Shown one piece after another: positions 56,951 through 63,999 of a stretch of DNA of 64,000 nt. Numbering within the stretch: position 1 is the first letter of the stretch; each line of letters opens with the position of its first letter. Position numbers and translations under genes: made by a program. The DNA comes from Methylovirgula sp. HY1 (GTDB lineage Bacteria; Pseudomonadota; Alphaproteobacteria; Rhizobiales; Beijerinckiaceae): positions 1-64,000 of the forward strand of contig NZ_CP073764.1 in NCBI RefSeq assembly GCF_019343105.1, written 5' to 3'. The notes under the pieces are model-generated. The model did no database searches, had not been told where the DNA came from, and worked only from the letters and a program-made list of their open reading frames with translations.

Positions 56951-57371
56951 AATTCGTTTTCGGGCGTGATCTCACTAGTCTAAAGTTTCCAGCGCCATCG
57001 CTCGTCACGAGATCTCGCATGCCGCTTAAATAAATTGCCAAACGGTGCAGCGGTTCTTTCTCATCCCCCATCAAGCCACGCTTCTCCAAGTGTTCGAGAA
57101 TCGTTTTGCGGTGTTGCGGACCGTACTGATTAAGAAACGCGACAACGGCAGCTTTGATACGTCTACCCTTTGAAAGGTCCCCATTATTGGCGTCATCAGG
57201 CGAAATCATAGCTTCTGGAGCGGCTTTCTGAATTGCTATTTTTTCGCGGCCGGTTCGCTCTTCTTCAGTAGCGACCTCTCCATATTCGACGAGCAGCGCG
57301 TCGATTTTCTCCAGTTTCCTGGCGAGTTCGCGACGTTCCTTTGCAAGGGCGGCTATCACATTCGGTGTCAT
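56943..57371 (-). CDS. 142-aa passenger protein of the IS1595 element, predicted winged helix
   Basis: I do not recognise a named family. Residues 8-30 form a coiled coil (ALAKERRELARKLEKIDALL). Residues about 35-65 are polar and acidic. Residues 70-132 look like a winged helix: RIKAAVVAFLNQYGPQHRKT as helices 1-2, ILEHLEKRGLMG as the recognition helix region, YLSGMRDLVTSDGAGNFRL as the wing. It reads away from the right terminal repeat and toward the structured RNA. A regulator of transposition or a protein partner of the RNA are both possible; neither is shown. Confidence 0.75.
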   Translation of the reverse strand: MTPNVIAALAKERRELARKLEKIDALLVEYGEVATEEERTGREKIAIQKAAPEAMISPDDANNGDLSKGRRIKAAVVAFLNQYGPQHRKTILEHLEKRGLMGDEKEPLHRLAIYLSGMRDLVTSDGAGNFRLVRSRPKTNSA

Positions 57372-57488
57372 CCCGGACGTTTACTAGTTCCCGAACCTTT
57401 CGTCAACCAGAGGGAACGCAGGAACGCAATGTACCGAACGGATGTTAACTAACCATTAACTATCCAAAAAAACTAATCGTTATGGCAA

Positions 57489-57671
57489 GTGCACAATTGG
57501 CTAGATTTATCACAGGACGAAATCGTGCGTCGTCGCGACGACGCAATCCGCCGCGCTTTGAACACGCCTCCCAAGCCGACAAAAGAACTTGTCGGCAAGA
57601 CGGAGCGTGCTCAAGATCAAGCGAAGAGTCGAGTCAGAAAAGCTGTTCGATCAAAGCCAAAATCGCCCTGA
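57489..57671 (+). CDS. Small passenger gene of the outer copy with a replaced N-terminus
   Basis: From residue 6 on the peptide equals the 60-aa passenger of the inner copy (DLSQDEIVRRRDD onward). The first codons (MHNWL) now come from the terminal repeat of the inner element, starting at a GTG in that repeat. The native start and upstream region were lost with the missing 67 bp. Whether it is translated is doubtful, so it may be a broken gene. Confidence 0.4.
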   Translation: MHNWLDLSQDEIVRRRDDAIRRALNTPPKPTKELVGKTERAQDQAKSRVRKAVRSKPKSP

Positions 57672-57697
57672 TTTTGGCGCGGCCTCTCTTAAGCCGC

Positions 57698-58639
57698 TCA
57701 CGCTGAACGAGATCCTTGATACATGAGCCGCTTGCCTGCCGCGCCCCGAATAGCGCGGTTCGCGCGCTCCGTATCATTGCATCCGAGCGCGGCACGGTTC
57801 GAATAGCGAAAATCGAACTCGTTCAAATAAGCCTGCAAATGCTGTTCGCCGCAGTGATGATAAACGCCAGTCATGCCGCGTTTGAAAATGCCAAAGAAGC
57901 CCTCAACCGTGTTGGTCGTGGTGTCGCCGCGCGCATATTCACCTGAGCCGTGATTGACGGCTTCGTGCTTTGCGAAGGCTTTGCCGGGCTGTTTATAGAA
58001 CTGCGCTTCGTCGGTGTTCAGCGTGCTGTCCAAGACGACATGCGCGCCCAAGATTTTCTTGATGGTCGGAATTGTGAGATCATCGACCTTGATCGAAACC
58101 GCCCGGCCGCCGCGCTCGACCATTGTCAGAACCTTGCGCTTGGTCGCTGTACCGCGCTTGCCAACCCATCCTTTGCCGTTCACGAATGTCTGGCCCGGCT
58201 TGCCAATATAGGTTTCGTCAACTTCAACCGTCTTGCCTTTGCCGCCGAGCGGTTCCGGGTCACGATCCGCCATCGCTTCGCGAACGCGATGCGCGAGAAA
58301 CCAAGCGGTGCGATAGGAGCCGATCCCAAGCTGACGCATCAACTGATGCGCCGAAACGCCCTTCTTGCTTGACGCCATCAGATGAAAGGCGAGTGCCCAT
58401 TTGGTCAGTGGCAGATGGCTCGCTTCCATGACGGAGCCGACTGTGACCGTGAAGGGTTTCTGGCAAGCGTTGCACTGATACATGCCGGGACGGTGCGACT
58501 TGCCTTTAACGAGGGTGGTTTCGCCGACAGTGCCGCAATGCGGGCAAGCCGGCTTGCCGTCCGGCCAGCGCAGCTTTTCGAAATGCGCGCGGGCCGCATC
58601 CTCGTCATGGAAAATCGGGTTTGTCAGATCGGTAGACAT
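57698..58639 (-). CDS. IS1595-family transposase (outer copy)
   Basis: A 313-residue protein with the same sequence as the inner transposase, including the CPHCG/YQCNAC zinc ribbon and all catalytic residues. Its start lies 62 bp from the right end of the block. The insertion created a perfect GTTC-N7-GTTC sequence at 58697-58711, so its promoter region may now be bound by LexA. Confidence 0.95.
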   Translation of the reverse strand: MSTDLTNPIFHDEDAARAHFEKLRWPDGKPACPHCGTVGETTLVKGKSHRPGMYQCNACQKPFTVTVGSVMEASHLPLTKWALAFHLMASSKKGVSAHQLMRQLGIGSYRTAWFLAHRVREAMADRDPEPLGGKGKTVEVDETYIGKPGQTFVNGKGWVGKRGTATKRKVLTMVERGGRAVSIKVDDLTIPTIKKILGAHVVLDSTLNTDEAQFYKQPGKAFAKHEAVNHGSGEYARGDTTTNTVEGFFGIFKRGMTGVYHHCGEQHLQAYLNEFDFRYSNRAALGCNDTERANRAIRGAAGKRLMYQGSRSA

Positions 58640-58696
58640 TTCAAGCTCCTATGCCCGAAACACTACCGGAACATCTGTATTATGTCAAGTGCATAA

Positions 58697-58711
58697 GTTC
58701 CTTTTTTGTTC
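58697..58711. promoter_or_regulatory. Perfect LexA-like box rebuilt at the right transposon junction
   Basis: GTTC-CTTTTTT-GTTC is formed by the last five bases of the element (GTTCC) and the duplicated target plus flank (TTTTTTGTTC). The distal half-site is the original recA operator half-site; the proximal one is supplied by the transposon end. It lies 58 bp above the outer transposase start codon. Confidence 0.65.
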
Positions 58712-59113
58712 TTTTAATCCGGCCGGCCTCGGTTTGGCCATAGGGGTCGAACGCCATCCGATGGGACAAAACTTCAGCGAGGCGGTTGCGGAGACGACGG
58801 ATGCCGCAAGCGTGTCGCCTTCGCAATTGCGAAAGCGCTGCCGCGGTGCGGAGGCGTTTGGCGCAGCGATGCGCCGGAAAACGCGACAGGCGCGCAGTCC
58901 CGCGCGTTCACTCACCCATATAATCGCCAAGTGCAGACGCGACAATCCATCGAAGCGGGTGATACATTCGAATGATAAGTTCTATTATTATATGAGTATA
59001 TTATGCGATATGAATATTACAGAGCTGCTTTTGCGCGGTTCGTAGCGATAACCGACGGCGATCGAAAAACGGCCTAAACGCGCCAGCGACCATCGGTCCT
59101 TTGGGGGGAAGCC
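58712..59113. other. Original upstream flank of recA, now 5 kb away; gene-free
   Basis: The 402-bp interval between the transposon and the porin gene has no supported gene; frames that cross it run into transposon sequence. It is GC-rich up to 58960 and AT-rich at 58970-59020 (for example TATTATTATATGAG), where the porin promoter probably lies. Before the insertion this stretch was the distal upstream region of recA. Confidence 0.5.
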
Positions 59114-60439
59114 ATGACGGGTGCCTTGAGCCGCGTTTTGCGGGCGACTGCGTGCGCCATTTTTATCGGGACTTTGACCGCCGGCGCGGCCAATGCGACG
59201 GAAGGTTATTTTCAAGAGGGTGTCAGTCCGCGCGAAAAGGCGACGGGCGGCGCCGGTGTCGCGGACCCGCGCGATGCTTTGACTATTGCCAACAACCCGG
59301 CCGGCCTCGTCGATGTCGGCACGCAGGCCAATCTGGATCTCACCGTCTTCTCGCCCGATCGCTGGTACAATGCAACGGGGACGGCGCTCGTCGCGCCGGG
59401 CACGTATAAGAGCACCGGCGACGCCTTCTTTATTCCGACCATGGCGTTTTCGCGCCAGATCGACGGCGAGTCTGCTTGGGGCATCGCCATATATGGCAAT
59501 GGCGGCATGAACTCGGCCTATAATGCGGCGAATGCCGGGCCGGCCTGTCCCGCCGGCAGCTTCGGCGTGTTCTGCAATGGCAAGGCTGGCGTCGACTTGA
59601 ACCAGGCGTTCATGAGCGCCGGTTATGCCAAAAGGGTCGGAGCTTTCTCTTTCGGTGTCGCGCCGATCGTCGCGATTCAAATGTTCAGAGCCTATGGGCT
59701 CGGCGCTTTCGGCGCCTTCGGGCTCTCGTCCAATCCGGCGGAACTCAGCGGCAATGGCACCGCCTGGTCGGTCGGCGGCGGTCTTCGCGCCGGCGTCGAG
59801 TGGCATGCGACGCCGACTCTGCGCTTCGGCGTTGCCGGCGCGACGCCGATCTGGTCCACGTCGTTTGAGAAATATAGCGGCCTCTTCGCCAATCAGGGCC
59901 AATTCGATATTCCCGGCACGATCACGGTCGGCACGTCCTATGACATATTGCCGATGCTGACGCTGCTGCTCGACTATAAGCATATTTTTTATTCCGGCGT
60001 GCCAGCAATCTCGAACTCGCCCAATTTCAACGGGATTTTGTTCGGCGCCGCAGGTGGCCCCGGTTTCGGCTGGCGCGATGTCGATGTCGTGTCCTTCGGC
60101 GCGGAATGGCGGGCGACGCAAGATCTCATATTGCGCGCCGGCTATTCGCATAACACCAATCCGATCAGCTCGGCCGATGTGACGATGAACATTCTCGCGC
60201 CCGGCGTCATCACCGATCATGTTTCAGCCGGCGCGAGCTACAAGGTGCTGCCGAATGCGTCGCTGGAATTTGCCGCGGTTTATGCGCCGCGCCAAGATGT
60301 CGGCGGGCCGGAAGTCACGCCCTTTGGCGCCACGCCGGGATCGAACATCAATATTTGGATGTCGCAATTCGAGATCACCGCCGGCCTGACCTATTATTTC
60401 GATACGCCGACAAATCCCGTCGTCGTCAGCAAATATTGA
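59114..60439 (+). CDS. Outer membrane transport protein, OmpP1/FadL/TodX family
   Basis: A 441-residue outer membrane beta-barrel with a signal peptide (residues 1-26, ending AANA-T). The mature start TEGYFQEGVSPREKATGGAG and the plug-like DPRDALTIANNPAGLVDVG are FadL-family marks. The C-terminus contains alternating hydrophobic strands and ends with VVVSKY rather than the typical terminal Phe. It should import fatty acids or other hydrophobic compounds. A downstream SDR gene in the same direction may be functionally linked. Confidence 0.9.
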   Translation: MTGALSRVLRATACAIFIGTLTAGAANATEGYFQEGVSPREKATGGAGVADPRDALTIANNPAGLVDVGTQANLDLTVFSPDRWYNATGTALVAPGTYKSTGDAFFIPTMAFSRQIDGESAWGIAIYGNGGMNSAYNAANAGPACPAGSFGVFCNGKAGVDLNQAFMSAGYAKRVGAFSFGVAPIVAIQMFRAYGLGAFGAFGLSSNPAELSGNGTAWSVGGGLRAGVEWHATPTLRFGVAGATPIWSTSFEKYSGLFANQGQFDIPGTITVGTSYDILPMLTLLLDYKHIFYSGVPAISNSPNFNGILFGAAGGPGFGWRDVDVVSFGAEWRATQDLILRAGYSHNTNPISSADVTMNILAPGVITDHVSAGASYKVLPNASLEFAAVYAPRQDVGGPEVTPFGATPGSNINIWMSQFEITAGLTYYFDTPTNPVVVSKY

Positions 60440-60609
60440 CGTGCTGCTCCTGCGCCGCATTCTTTGCAGCGCAAAACGCAGCCGCTTTGTGGATTGCGCG
60501 AACCAGGATCGCGCTCTTAAAATAGCGTCGCCGACGACGGTCTCCATTGATTGGAGCTTTATCGACGCGGCGCGCGTTCAATTGCGCTCAAGTTCGAGGA
60601 GGCGCCGCG

Positions 60610-61293
60610 ATGGCTGAACTGGATGGGCGCGTTATTATTGTTACGGGCGGGTTTGGTGCGCTTGGATCGGCCGTCGCCAAAAAAGTGGCGGCCGCGGGCG
60701 CCGAAATTGCCTGTCTCGACCACGCGGAGGATCCTAGTGGGCCGGGTTTTCGTATCGGCAGCCTTGATCTGGCTGACGATGGCATATGCCGGCGCGCGTT
60801 CGAACAAGTCGCGGATCAACTCGGACCCCTTTATGGCCTGGTGAATGTCGCCGGCGGATTCGAAATGGGCTCCTTGGCCGAAAGCGGCCTCGATCCATGG
60901 GATCGCATGTATCGGACGAATCTCCGTACGGCCCTGGCGGCTTGCCATTCGGCGCTTCCATTCTTTTTGGCAGCCAAGTCCGGGCGCGTCGTGAACGTGG
61001 GCGCGGCGGTCGCCGCGAAAGGCTTGGCCGAAATGGGCGCCTATGCAGCGTCGAAATCGGGCATTGCCCGTCTGACGGAAAGCTTGGCGGAAGAAATGCG
61101 CGGGCAAGGCATAACCGTTAACGCGGTGCTGCCCTCGATTATCGATACGCCGGCCAATCGCGCCGCCATGCCGCAGGCAGATGCTTCGAAATGGACATCG
61201 CCCGACGACATCGCCGAGGTGATCGTCTTTTTGTTGTCGGAACGGGCGCGGGCCGTAACAGGCGCTCTAATCAACATTCCCGGATCGAATTGA
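60610..61293 (+). CDS. Short-chain dehydrogenase/reductase with altered catalytic Ser
   Basis: A 227-residue classical SDR. The cofactor motif is VTGGFGALGSAVAKK and the catalytic YAASK is intact. The residue 13 positions before the Tyr, normally the catalytic Ser, is Ala (in VVNVGAAVAAKGLAEMGAYA), so activity may be reduced or use a neighbouring residue. Substrate unknown. GAGGAGGCG precedes the ATG at 60610. It follows the FadL-like gene after 170 bp. Confidence 0.88.
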   Translation: MAELDGRVIIVTGGFGALGSAVAKKVAAAGAEIACLDHAEDPSGPGFRIGSLDLADDGICRRAFEQVADQLGPLYGLVNVAGGFEMGSLAESGLDPWDRMYRTNLRTALAACHSALPFFLAAKSGRVVNVGAAVAAKGLAEMGAYAASKSGIARLTESLAEEMRGQGITVNAVLPSIIDTPANRAAMPQADASKWTSPDDIAEVIVFLLSERARAVTGALINIPGSN

Positions 61294-61464
61294 ATTTTTT
61301 TCGGGCATGAATTCGTCGCCGCGACGGCATGAGCGGAATGTTTTCAGGTGCCGTCGCATCAAAGGCGATGAGCGCTGCGTCATGTCTATTGACGCTTTGC
61401 CATTTGCTTTGCGCGAAACATGCGGCTCTCAATAATTTTGAATGACACTTTGATATTTGTCGCA

Positions 61465-61492
61465 TTGACAATGCGCGCCTCTCGCATAGTCT
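61465..61492 (+). promoter_or_regulatory. Promoter of the glycine riboswitch transcript
   Basis: TTGACA at 61465-61470 and TAGTCT at 61487-61492 are separated by 16 bp. The predicted start lies near 61500, directly before the first glycine aptamer. The good -35 element suggests that the leader is still transcribed. Confidence 0.6.
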
Positions 61493-61512
61493 GGCGGTGT
61501 CAGATGACCCCT

Positions 61513-61730
61513 GCGGAAGAGACGATCGGGCTCAGGCTCGATCGGCGCCGAAGACGCAACCGCCCCGGAAACGCTCAGGTTCAAGGACCGCTGGGGGGAT
61601 GACACTCTGGAAAGCGATGCTGCGGAATCCGTGGCATCCACCGACGGGCGTAACTTCGCCGTTCGGGCGACTCACATAGTCGAGTTGCCGCGACACGAAG
61701 GAAATCTCTCAGGTTTTCGGACAGAGGGGG
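61513..61730 (+). promoter_or_regulatory. Tandem glycine riboswitch without an adjacent gcv gene
   Basis: Aptamer 1 (61513-61596) shows GCGGAAGAGAC, GCCGAAGACGCAACC, GGAAACGCTCAGGTTCAAGG and ACCGC. Aptamer 2 (about 61603-61730) shows ACTCTGGAAAGCG, CACCGACGGGCGTAAC, GAAATCTCTCAGG and TCGGACAGAGGGGG. The order and spacing are those of the cooperative alphaproteobacterial glycine riboswitch that normally precedes gcvT. Here no gcvT, gcvH, gcvP or glycine transporter follows; the next supported gene is a LuxR-type regulator 374 bp downstream. Confidence 0.85.
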
Positions 61731-62103
61731 CGAAACGACATAGCTCGGCCGAGCTGCGTCGTATCGTCAACCTATGCGTCCGTGGCCCGTCCATGTTTCA
61801 TTTGCACAGCCGCTTTTTTCCCCATCGGCAATACGTGCCGCGTTGCGACTGCCATTGCGCGGTCGCTGCGCGCCACGTCGCGTGCTTGGTGCGAGGTGAA
61901 ACTCGGGGTCGCGCATCGACGCGCATGCGCAGCCGCGCGCCTTTTTCCCGATGGCACAGCATTCGATGTCGGCTTTCTCCGCGAAGTCGAACGCGCGGCA
62001 TCTGCTTCATGATTTCGTCGGCTCATGTCGGCGCAACTCGACCTGAACTTTCACCGCCGATTGAAACTGCAGCGGCTTTCGGCAAAGCCTCGTGGAGACG
62101 AGC
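61731..62103. other. Gap between glycine riboswitch and LuxR-type gene
   Basis: The 373 bp contain frames of 60-160 residues on both strands, but none resembles a glycine cleavage protein or any family I know. The longest (61631-62107 plus) starts inside the riboswitch and is Arg/Cys/His-rich, as expected of non-coding GC-rich DNA. A GTG-started frame at 61782-62012 is equally unsupported. Confidence 0.5.
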
Positions 62104-62772
62104 ATGACAATGTTGAACAGCGAACCGATACGGACGACAAATCTATGGATACCCCATGATATTATTGTCGTGCATGCGACTCCGCTCATGCGGATCGGAA
62201 TCACATCCGCGCTTTATGAGTCGGGTCTCTTCGCGCGCTACAGCATTTCAGCCTTCGTCACGCTCGACGAGGCCGATGCGCGGATTTTAACCGCGCGGCC
62301 CGGCGATGTGATCATTCTCGACATCGATGCCTGGTCCTCGCTGATGCGGCCAGGGCATGCGTCGACTTTTCACGCTCTCAAGACGCGCGGTCTGGCTTTC
62401 GGCCTTATCGCCTCGGCGAAACAGGGCGAAGTGACCTATCTCGAAGCACAAGGGCTCTCCGGCCTCGTGCGTCCTGAATCGGAATTGCGGCACATTGTTT
62501 CCATGGTCGAAGACCTTGCCGCCGGACGAAACTATTTTTTTCAGCGGCAGGCTTCGGCTCCTGTCGTCGCGCAGCTCGCGTCTCTCTCGGTCCGGCAGCT
62601 TGAAATTCTCAAGCTCATGGCCGTCGGGCTTCTCAATAAGCAGATAGCGGCGGAACTCGGAATCAAAGAGGGCACGGTCAAATGTCATGTGTCGGCGATT
62701 CTCAAGACGCTCGACTGCAACCGGCGAACGCAAGCGATCGCCATGTTCATTCTCAATCGTGAGGTCCCGTAG
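62104..62772 (+). CDS. LuxR/NarL-type response regulator
   Basis: A 222-residue protein. The receiver-like N-terminal half keeps a likely phospho-acceptor Asp in GDVIILDIDAW, but the usual acidic pair near its start is not seen in DIIVVHATPLMRIG and the Lys position reads LVRPES, so it may be a phosphorylation-independent regulator. The C-terminal HTH is clear: LSVRQLEILKLMAVGLLNKQ, then IKEGTVKCHVSAILKTL. GGAG lies 8 nt before the ATG at 62104. It converges on the histidine kinase gene. Confidence 0.88.
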   Translation: MTMLNSEPIRTTNLWIPHDIIVVHATPLMRIGITSALYESGLFARYSISAFVTLDEADARILTARPGDVIILDIDAWSSLMRPGHASTFHALKTRGLAFGLIASAKQGEVTYLEAQGLSGLVRPESELRHIVSMVEDLAAGRNYFFQRQASAPVVAQLASLSVRQLEILKLMAVGLLNKQIAAELGIKEGTVKCHVSAILKTLDCNRRTQAIAMFILNREVP

Positions 62773-62805
62773 GCTCAAACGAGAGTCCGAAGCGACGGCG
62801 CGCCT

Positions 62806-63999
62806 CTATGCCAATGGGAGGCGGACGGTGATCCGGGTCGGTGGGCCGGCATCGACATCGATGTCGCCGCCATGCGCGCGCACGATCGCAAGGCAGCTCG
62901 CCAGGCCGAGGCCGGTTCCGCCTTTGCGTGTCGTGAAGAACGGTTCGAAGAGATGCGTCTGCGCTTCCGCCGAAAAGCCCGGTCCACTATCTGTTACGCT
63001 CACCAAGGCCATATCGTCTTCGCGACCGACGCGGACTTCGATCGCGCCGCCGAAACCGTGCGCATTGTCCAAAAGATTGTCCATAACCTGCTCGAATCGA
63101 TAGGGATCTGCCAAGGCCACGACGGGCGTGTTAGGCGCCGAAAAGCGGAGCGCGATATCGGCGTAACGGCTCTTCCAGCGCCGCGTGATCTCATCGCAAA
63201 GCGCCACGATATCGACCGCTTGGGGGGTCGGGCGGACGGGCCGCCCATAGGTCAAGAGCGCTTGGATGGTCGCGATCGAGCGGTCGCAATGGTGCAGAAT
63301 AAGCTTCATGTCGGCGTTCAATTGCGGATCATTATCCTGGCGCGCGGCGACGAGCCGAGCGACATTGCTGATGACGGTGAGCGGATTGTTGAGGTCATGT
63401 GCCACCCGCGCCGCGACGCGGCCGATCGCGGAGAGCTGCTCGCGGTGCTGGGCCTCGCGCTCGAGCTTGCGCAGCCGTTTCAAATCATCCGACATTTTAT
63501 TGAAGGCGGCGACGAGCTGGCCCATCTCATTGCCGCTGGTGCCGCTGACGATATGCCCGAACTCGCCGCGACCGATGGCGAGTGTGGCGTCGATCACTTC
63601 GAAAACGGGACGCAGCAAGCGGCGTAAGAGGAGGGCGATGGCTGCGACCAGCAGCACGCCGAATGCCGCCATCACAAGCGCGAGCACTCGCTTGACGTCG
63701 GCGAGGGCGAGGCCGACCTCATCGGGTAGAACGATGTCGATTGCGACATTGGGATCGCCGCCGGCAATGGCCGGCACGCGAATGGCGCCCGCTGGCGGCG
63801 GTCCACGGCCGGCAATGCCGACAAGGATTCCCGTGCTGCTCGCGGGCCGGAACAGAGTGGTCAGCGGTTTGGCGAGCTGGAGCCGCGCGAGCGTCTGCCC
63901 GTGCGCGCGCAGCGTGGCCATTGCGATCAGCCAGATATTGTCGCCGCGCCGGATCGCCGCGGTATGGAGGCTTTTGCCATCGTCGGGGAAGCTCGCCAT
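62806..63999 (-). CDS. Sensor histidine kinase (partial, N-terminus beyond window)
   Basis: The visible 397 residues begin inside an extracytoplasmic sensor region, followed by a membrane segment (VLALVMAAFGVLLVAAIALL), a HAMP domain, the H-box VAARVAHDLNNPLTVISN, and the ATPase boxes MDNLLDNAH, DSGPGF, FEPFFTT and GGTGLGL. All catalytic parts are intact. The ATG at 63999 is at the window edge and a first membrane segment is missing, so the real start probably lies outside. The convergent LuxR-type gene is a possible partner. Confidence 0.88.
   Translation of the reverse strand: MASFPDDGKSLHTAAIRRGDNIWLIAMATLRAHGQTLARLQLAKPLTTLFRPASSTGILVGIAGRGPPPAGAIRVPAIAGGDPNVAIDIVLPDEVGLALADVKRVLALVMAAFGVLLVAAIALLLRRLLRPVFEVIDATLAIGRGEFGHIVSGTSGNEMGQLVAAFNKMSDDLKRLRKLEREAQHREQLSAIGRVAARVAHDLNNPLTVISNVARLVAARQDNDPQLNADMKLILHHCDRSIATIQALLTYGRPVRPTPQAVDIVALCDEITRRWKSRYADIALRFSAPNTPVVALADPYRFEQVMDNLLDNAHGFGGAIEVRVGREDDMALVSVTDSGPGFSAEAQTHLFEPFFTTRKGGTGLGLASCLAIVRAHGGDIDVDAGPPTRITVRLPLA

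Larger units (their letters stand above)
55343..57501 (+). mobile_element. Inner IS1595-family element with cargo, 2,159 bp, intact
   Basis: The element runs from GGAACTTATGCACTTGACAT to the complement of GCCAATTGTGCACTTGCCAT. Order: transposase (plus), small 60-aa gene (minus), structured RNA (minus), 142-aa passenger gene (minus). It is inserted in opposite orientation into another copy of itself. Shared parts of the two copies look identical at protein and DNA level by eye, so the duplication is recent. The 8 bp on either side (actaaatc and tagattta) do not form a direct duplication, and 67 bp of the target are missing. Confidence 0.85.
53610..58701. mobile_element. Composite nested IS1595-family block (outer copy), 5,092 bp
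   Basis: The block is flanked by the 8-bp direct duplication ttttttgt (53602-53609 and 58702-58709), the size expected for IS1595. Its ends are related inverted repeats: left GCCAATTGTGCACTTGCCAT and right (complement) GGAACTTATGCACTTGACAT, with 17 of 23 positions equal. The outer copy consists of 53610-55342 and 57502-58701, oriented minus for its transposase. It is interrupted by an inner copy in opposite orientation and by an IS5-type element. Relative to the inner copy the outer one lacks 67 bp at the point of interruption. Confidence 0.85.

Noticed and set aside
56765-56983. 72-aa frame within the IS cargo region (also at 54957-55187)
   Set aside because: It is the antisense of the tRNA-like RNA and hairpin; its sequence follows from RNA structure, not coding selection.
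58482-59045. 187-aa frame crossing the right end of the transposon
   Set aside because: Half of it is antisense to the transposase and half lies in the original recA flank, so it arose only by the insertion.
61631-62107. 158-aa frame after the glycine riboswitch
   Set aside because: It begins within the second aptamer, is rich in Arg, Cys and His and shows no similarity to glycine cleavage proteins.
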